This document shows, piece by piece, positions 58,816 through 64,000 of a stretch of DNA of 64,000 nucleotides. This stretch comes from Ochotona curzoniae (lineage: Eukaryota; Chordata; Mammalia; Lagomorpha; Ochotonidae), in contig NW_024467121.1 in NCBI RefSeq assembly GCF_017591425.1, positions 23,882,707 to 23,946,706 on the forward strand, in the 5' to 3' direction. Within the stretch, counting starts at the first letter, position 1; each line of letters begins with the position of its first letter. Position numbers and translations under genes: made by a program. Below the pieces are notes generated by a model that searched no databases, was not told where the DNA came from, and saw nothing but the letters and a program-made list of their open reading frames with translations.

Positions 58816-60599
58816 AATGAAATTATAATGCAATTACATGATTCAAAAGAAGTCATTAATTTTTTAAATGTTTCATAAGTATTTAAAATATATATTATGT
58901 TATACTTTTAAAATACCATCTTAAAAATGGTTTCAGTTATTAAAAAGCAGGTTATATCATCTTTCAGTCAAAATTAGAAGGAAATTTAGAAGGCTGGCCT
59001 AGATGGCTAAATTTTACATGACCTGTTGAGAAAAGGATTGGACTTTCTTCCTGTATCTTGACATCATGTCTTTATATTCCTAAAAATATAACTGAGTCTC
59101 TCCTCATTTTGTTACTTTGAAAAAAAATGACCAGCTGAGGACATTGATTAAATAATTATTGTCTTAAAATTCACAGAACTTAGAAAAATTTTAAATGTGT
59201 GAAAATACTTGAGTTATATTTAAACATAAAATGTTTGCCTTCAGTTTGAGTGTTGAGTTTTGCTATGTGGAATAAGCCATGGCAGCCTTTATAGAATAAG
59301 GAGAATAAAAAATGTCTCTATTATTGTCTCCTATCTTGTCTCTCCTAACACGATGAGGCACATGTGCCATCAAGTGTGGTACAGGATGTCACGTACCAGG
59401 CCAGAGGACAGCCCAGGCAGGCAGGATCACTTCTGGGTAGGATAATTAAAAAAGGCTTTGAGGGGAAAGGGGAAATTTTATTCAAAGGTAGGCATGATTT
59501 TTCATCTTCAAATATAAATGAGAGGCCTGGACTTTCTGCATGGTAAGCTCCAGGGTAATTTGAAGAACGGCTAGTCTTTAAAACTCTGTGCCAGAAATTA
59601 CAAATATAAATGTCTACTGGGTTCAATCTAAAGGAATGAATATTGAAGCTTTTTCAGTGCTTCCTATGGATTAAATTTTAAATGTTTGTACAGGAACTGC
59701 TGTTTTTCAGAGTTCTTATTTTATTCTATCTAGAAGAAATACCACATTTTGCAGATGCACAAGTCTCTCATAAAATGCGTATTTGCAAGTAACATACACT
59801 TCTTCCTGTTTACTTTCAGTCACCTCTAGGTTGATAGCATATGTGAATCTTACTCTGTGTTAATCAGTGTTACTTTCACTTACCTGTACCTAATGTAACA
59901 AGAGCTTGTGATATAATTCATTAATCAACCATCCACAAGAGGTTGATTGTTTATAATCACCTGAGAGAGTCAGTGTCCCCTCTGTCACTGTTATTGGTAC
60001 TGCCCATAAACAACGAAGACCTAATCCTCACTGTACCTACATTAGGGCCTCAGGATACAATAATTAGCCAAAACGAAATGTCAGTCTTCTGCACGGCTGG
60101 GAGACACTCCAGAGGAAGCATGATGGACTTGGAAAAATTCATGATGGTCACACATTATGAACCTAGACGAGAGAACAGAGTGGAGGAGAGGGAACTTGGG
60201 AGGGTGGGAGGACAGTCCACTGCCAACTAAATTGTATCAAAAAAAAAAACCAATAAAAGAAATCACCCCTAGGTTGCTCATACAACCTCATTTAAGATAT
60301 ATGTGCTATAATTCATTATTATAGCATATTGTTTGGGAAAGAATAACCAGAGAGAAAGCCTGGACATGTTCACCGTTTTTCAAAACATTTTAGTTAGTGA
60401 TTGATTCAATCCTGGATGCGGCCCCATGGATCTGAAGAGCTATTATTTCTTTTACCAGTCCTAATGCTGCAAGAACTCTCCCACAAAAACCATAATGATT
60501 TTCATAAGCAAATTGTTAATACTGTACTGATTCGGATAACAGGCAAATGGTGAGGAATGTTTACTCTTTTGAGTATTTAATAGTACTTCTGAATACCAT

Positions 60600-61069
60600 C
60601 TTTAAAAATTTTTAATAACAATAATTGTACATATTTTTGCTTCACTGTGAGATTTCAACCTATGTATATAACTTGTACTGATCAGAACAGAATAATCAAC
60701 AATTCCACTTTAGCAGCACTTTATCGTTGGAAGTTTGGAGTTTCTTTTGTCTTCTTGGTCATACAGCACATACCAGGATATTGTGAACTACTGTCTCTCA
60801 CTGACGTGTAATTCCTTCAATCCGACTCTAATTTGGTACCTGTTATTTAACTTCTCTCTCCACCCCTTCAAGCCTTGGTAACCACTGTGTTCGGATCAAG
60901 GAGTTGTTTTTGTTTTTTGGGTTTTTTTCTTGCCTCATGTAAGAGAGAGCATGCACTATTTTGTCGTTGACTAGCTTATTTCACTTATCTTTATCCCTGA
61001 TTCTATTTACATCATTGCTGACTTTAGTGTAGCTATGTGTAATTGAAATTATTCTAGGCTTGATATGAT
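60600..61069 (-). mobile_element. Ancient L1MA/MB-type 3' UTR, antisense
   Basis: AGCCTTGGTAACCACTGTGT, AGAGAGAGCATGCACTATTT, GACTAGCTTATTTCACTTAT match the antisense 3' UTR. It is interrupted by the SINE that follows. Confidence 0.7.
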
Positions 61070-61371
61070 TTTTTTAAAATAAGATTTATTTATTTATTGC
61101 AAAGTCAGATATACAGAGAGAAGGATAGGGGAGAGAGAGGAAGATCTTCCTTCCAATGATTCACTCTCCAAGTGAGCGCAACAGTCGATGCTATGCCGGT
61201 CCGAAGCCAGGACCCAGAAACTTCTTCCGGGTAGCCCACACAGGTGCAGGGTCCCAAAGCTTTGGGCCATCCTCAACTGCTTTCCCATGCCACAAGCAGG
61301 GAGCTGGAAGGGAAGTGGAGCTGTGGGGATTAGAACCGGCGCCCATATGGGATCCCAGGCACCGCCAGGCC
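61070..61371 (-). repeat. CSINE, antisense, young, internally deleted near the head
   Basis: AAATAAGATTTATTTATTTATTG, CAAGTGAGCGCAACAGTCG, CGCCCATATGGGATCCC, then directly CACCGCCAGGCC. Duplications CTTGATATGAT lie at 61059-61069 and 61372-61382. Confidence 0.92.
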
Positions 61372-61892
61372 CTTGATATGATCTTGATAATTGTTTCTAA
61401 GTAAGATGTTTTTAAATTATGTAGCTTTTAAAAATAAGGTGAATCTAGTATATTAACACTTTAGGAAAATACCTGTAAGAATATTCACTTAGTTGGCTTC
61501 TTAAACACTAAACAACTTCCACTAGTTTTAATTCACTCCCTTCATAGAGTCCTCTGTGTCATTGTTCAGATAAAGCAATTAAAGTAGATTTGCAGATGAT
61601 TCAATGAAAGAATTTGAACGAAAACCAAAAAGTCAGCAAGTATTTCTAAAACTACTGAGTCATGTCCCATAGATTCCAGAGGGTTAGAGTGCATCACATG
61701 TAAAAGACAAATAAAAAGTTGGTGATAATTTGCAAGTTAAGAATATTGAATTTGGCTTCTAATTTAAGATATATCGGGGGGAATTTCTTACCAATAATTT
61801 ATGGGCAGTTTTAATGATAATGTTATAATTTAATTACTAACAACTTAGTTGGTACAATTTCACTAATGTGAATTAAAGTTTTAAAAGAAAAC

Positions 61893-62243
61893 CGGAGACC
61901 AGTGCTGTGGTATATAGTAAGCTAAGCAACCACCTGCAGCACCAGCATCCCATATGGGTTCAAGTTTGTGTCCCGACTGCTCCACTTTTGATCAGGCTCT
62001 CTTTTATTATGGCCTGGGACAGCATCACAAGCTGGCTCAAGTGCTTTGGCCTCTCTATCTTATGGGAGACCCAGAAGAAGCTGTTGGCTTCTGGCTGCTG
62101 GTTTCATTATGGCCCAGGTATAGCCATTTGGCCAATTGGGGATTGAACCAACGGATGGAAGATCTTTCTCTCAATCTGTCCATCTCTCTATAACTCGGCC
62201 TATCAAACAAAATAAAATAAATTTAAATAAATAGGTAAATAAA
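61893..62243 (+). repeat. Older CSINE, sense, rabbit-like
   Basis: CCAGTGCTGTGGTATATAGT, AGCATCCCATATGGGTTCAA, GAGACCCAGAAGAAGCTGTTGG, CAACGGATGGAAGATCTTTC and an A-rich tail with AATAAATTTAAATAAAT. Confidence 0.88.
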
Positions 62244-62761
62244 AGCACACTAGGTACTCCCAATTTGCAATCTTTAAAAGAATGTTCACCTTTTGTTCAG
62301 CTAGGTGCTTGGCCTATTTCACAAGTCTTAAAAAATAGTTGTTCATAATTAATTCAGCCTATTTTTACCTCAAAATGCCTGTGCTGCTGGTATTCCATCA
62401 AGAAGTTGCATTTTCTTTGTAAGAGACAGGTATAGTATTAATTGCAAATATTAGGTACAGTTGTGGGGTTATATCAGCATCTGTGTTTGTTTTATATTAA
62501 TAGTATATTTTCAACAAAGAATGAGAAGCGTTAAAGAGTTTATGTATTATTTAGTATATTAATGCCTGTTATTTGTTAAATACAGATCTCTCACATACTT
62601 AAATCATTAATAATATTGGCACAGTATTTAATTTTAGTTCATGTAGTGGTTTTTCTCCTAGTGTAGCTCTGAAAAGATACATTGTTTCGGTGTTATCATT
62701 AACAAAACATAGGAAGTTTTAAAATGTGAAAAGTAAAATGCTTATTTTTTACATTTTGTAG

Positions 62762-62855
62762 AATATTATTTAAGGACAAAGATCGGAATTGGGATGAAAT
62801 AGAAAGCAAGTTAAGAGCTGAAAGTGAAGTCCCTATTGTGAAAACCTCAAGCATG
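62762..62855 (+). CDS. CEP170: CEP170 exon J (94 nt, phase 2-0)
   Basis: The acceptor is ACATTTTGTAG ending at 62761 and the donor is AGCATG|GTAGGA at 62855/62856. It completes Arg, then reads [31 protein letters not shown]. It matches human CEP170 with one Asp-to-Glu change as I recall. The exon begins the C-terminal coiled-coil segment that continues in exon K. Confidence 0.95.
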
Positions 62856-63725
62856 GTAGGATATTTTTTTTGAAGATTAACCTACTTAATAACAGAAGTT
62901 TGTATAAAGGAAAAGATAACATTTCTTTTTCATCTGTTTGTTGATATACTTTTGTAAAAGAATAGATAAATGCACAGATTTGGAAAATTGTTCTACTTTC
63001 AGCTGGATCTAACAGGATTCCCAAATGTTGGTCTTTTCCAAGTTGCTCTGCTTATGGAGAAATGGACCTTTGTACTTCTCAATTTTGAAATAATAACTGA
63101 GCTTAGATGCTAAGTTGACATGAATTGTTTCATTTACTTACTACAGAGCTTGTCCTCTATTTAAAGAGTGTGTAAAAATTTGCATTGTTGGAATGTAATC
63201 CTAGTATATTAAGATTACAGTTTATATGCCTTCAAAAAGAAAATGCTCAGTGTTTCAAAGTTACTGCACTATTGATCACTATCAACATTCCAGGCTCTGT
63301 GCATATTGTGCAGGTTGAATGTCCATTATCTGAAATGCAGCATTCCATATCTTAGAGGTTTTGGATATTTGGGGATCCACACTGCTTCATACATCGGAGT
63401 GTCTGGGATTGGGATAGTGCACACACTGTATCCAAATCCTTCGTTTCTTTTTTTGCAGTATGTGAATTCGTGTTGCTAGCCTACAGCAGATAACCTGTTA
63501 CTACACCATCGTTATTTTTAAAAGTTACTCAGTTTCATTATTAGTGGTTTTTAAAATTTAAGTCTTATTCACTGATTATCATAATTTCATAGCATGCTGC
63601 TTTAAAATAATACAGTATCACATAGTTAATGTTAAATGCCCAAAATAAAATGAAAGTAGGATTCATTTTTTATCAAATGTAAATATTCTAAAGCAAGCCA
63701 ATTTTTGCTATTGTTTTCCCTGCAG
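62856..63725 (+). other. CEP170: Intron J-K (870 bp)
   Basis: It carries a Tigger-like fossil (63310-63470); the remaining sequence is A/T-rich with no feature seen. Confidence 0.85.
63310..63470 (+). mobile_element. TcMar-Tigger-type fossil
   Basis: GCAGGTTGAATGTCCATTAT, CTGAAATGCAGCATTCC and GGTTTTGGATATTTGGGGAT match the start of the same Tigger3/MER8-type family proposed at 48035-48300. Confidence 0.55.
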
Positions 63726-63777
63726 GAAATTTCTTCAATTTTACAGGAGCTGAAAAGAGTTGAAAAGCAGCTACAAG
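63726..63777 (+). CDS. CEP170: CEP170 exon K (52 nt, phase 0-1)
   Basis: The acceptor is TTTCCCTGCAG ending at 63725 and the donor is CTACAAG|GTAAAT at 63777/63778. The exon encodes EISSILQELKRVEKQLQ, a strongly amphipathic helix with I/L at heptad positions. It leaves one base (G) that would start the Ala codon of the next exon, in agreement with human QLQA. The following C-terminal exons are beyond the window. Confidence 0.94.
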
Positions 63778-63923
63778 GTAAATTTTCTACTGAACTGGTA
63801 CAGAGAGTTGGCATTTTCTAATAAGTACATTTTATGGGTGTTCCTCACAATATTCATTTTATTTTATTTAATGACATGTGAAAAGTATGAATATACTTTC
63901 AGCATATACAAACCAATTATTTT

Positions 63924-64000
63924 TTTAAAGATGTGTTTATATATTTGAGAAGTTACAGAGAGAGTAGGAGATAGGGAGGGAAAGACAGATCTTCTATCTG
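63924..64000 (-). repeat. CSINE, antisense, cut by the window end
   Basis: TTTTTTTAAAGATGTGTTTA, GAGAAGTTACAGAGAGAG and CAGATCTTCTATCTG are the 3' tail and pyrimidine block of an antisense SINE. Confidence 0.85.

Larger units (their letters stand above)
58048..62761 (+). other. CEP170: Intron I-J (4.7 kb)
   Basis: It contains SINEs at 58513-58815, 61070-61371 and 61893-62243, an antisense old L1 3' UTR (60600-61069) and an A-tailed segment ending at 60252 of unknown origin. Nothing else is recognised. Confidence 0.85.
1..64000 (+). other. CEP170: CEP170 gene, central and C-terminal part (partial at both ends)
   Basis: Eleven exons in order encode a continuous protein matching remembered human CEP170, from the segment after the N-terminal FHA region to the C-terminal coiled coil. 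CEP170 is known as a subdistal-appendage protein of the mature mother centriole. It binds microtubules through its C-terminal half, interacts with PLK1 and the kinesin-13 KIF2B, and associates with spindle microtubules in mitosis. The exons sum to 4,041 nt (1,347 codons, or 1,285 if the exon B internal intron is removed), against about 1,584 residues for the longest human isoform. Phases run 1-1, 1-0, 0-0, 0-1, 1-1, 1-2, 2-0, 0-0, 0-2, 2-0, 0-1 and no in-frame stop occurs. Promoter, FHA exons, stop codon and 3' UTR are outside the window. The paralogue CEP170B is less likely because exons D-K match CEP170 almost residue for residue. Confidence 0.95.

Noticed and set aside
1..64000. CRISPR arrays, operons, phage or bacterial defence systems
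   Set aside because: The window is spliced mammalian DNA; repeats are dispersed retroelements and not regularly spaced direct repeats.

Overview
The window is mammalian nuclear DNA and most of one large gene. The + strand carries eleven consecutive coding exons of CEP170 (centrosomal protein of 170 kDa), together 4,041 nt or 1,347 codons. Every exon has AG/GT borders and the reading phases join without a break from 8908 to 63777. The 5' exons, including the one for the N-terminal FHA domain, lie upstream of base 1. The last C-terminal exons lie beyond base 64000. Because the introns are present and the frame is open, this is the parental gene and not one of the processed CEP170 pseudogenes known in mammals. 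CEP170 identity rests on recalled human protein sequence; no search was run.

The host is a lagomorph, judged from the dominant repeat, a tRNA-derived SINE of about 320 bp. It has the C-repeat (CSINE) layout: a GGGCC-type head, the internal CCCATATGGG palindrome, a pyrimidine-rich segment and an AATAAATAAATCTT-type tail. The young copies share diagnostic bases such as CTAAAGTCCTCGCC, CTTGTGGCCTGGGAAAGCAGT and CCAAAGCCTTGGGACC. These differ from the rabbit consensus as I remember it, so a pika (Ochotona) is my best guess. Older copies in the same window look more rabbit-like.

Layout: 1-8907 intron with many SINEs, an L1 3' UTR and an ORF2-less L1; 8908-9393 exon A; 14442-15085 exon B, containing an internal in-frame 186-nt candidate intron; 26537-26686 exon C; 29708-29831 exon D; 31640-33466 exon E, the large serine-rich exon; 39557-39791 exon F; 50019-50196 exon G; 52601-52762 exon H; 57959-58047 exon I; 62762-62855 exon J; 63726-63777 exon K. 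Introns also hold old mammalian repeats: MIR, MER5A-like, MER2/Tigger-like, an hAT-like fossil and L1MA/MB-type 3' ends. They also hold an unexplained GC-rich block (42380-43960), an unrecognised minus-strand ORF (38692-39087) and a 300-bp duplication that brackets exon H.

No second active gene, RNA gene, CRISPR array or novel defence or biosynthetic system was found. The points most worth checking are splice-level (the exitron in exon B, tandem acceptors at exon D, two donors at exon G), small lineage-specific coding indels in exons A and H, the duplication around exon H, and a monomeric 5' UTR in the lagomorph L1 copies.
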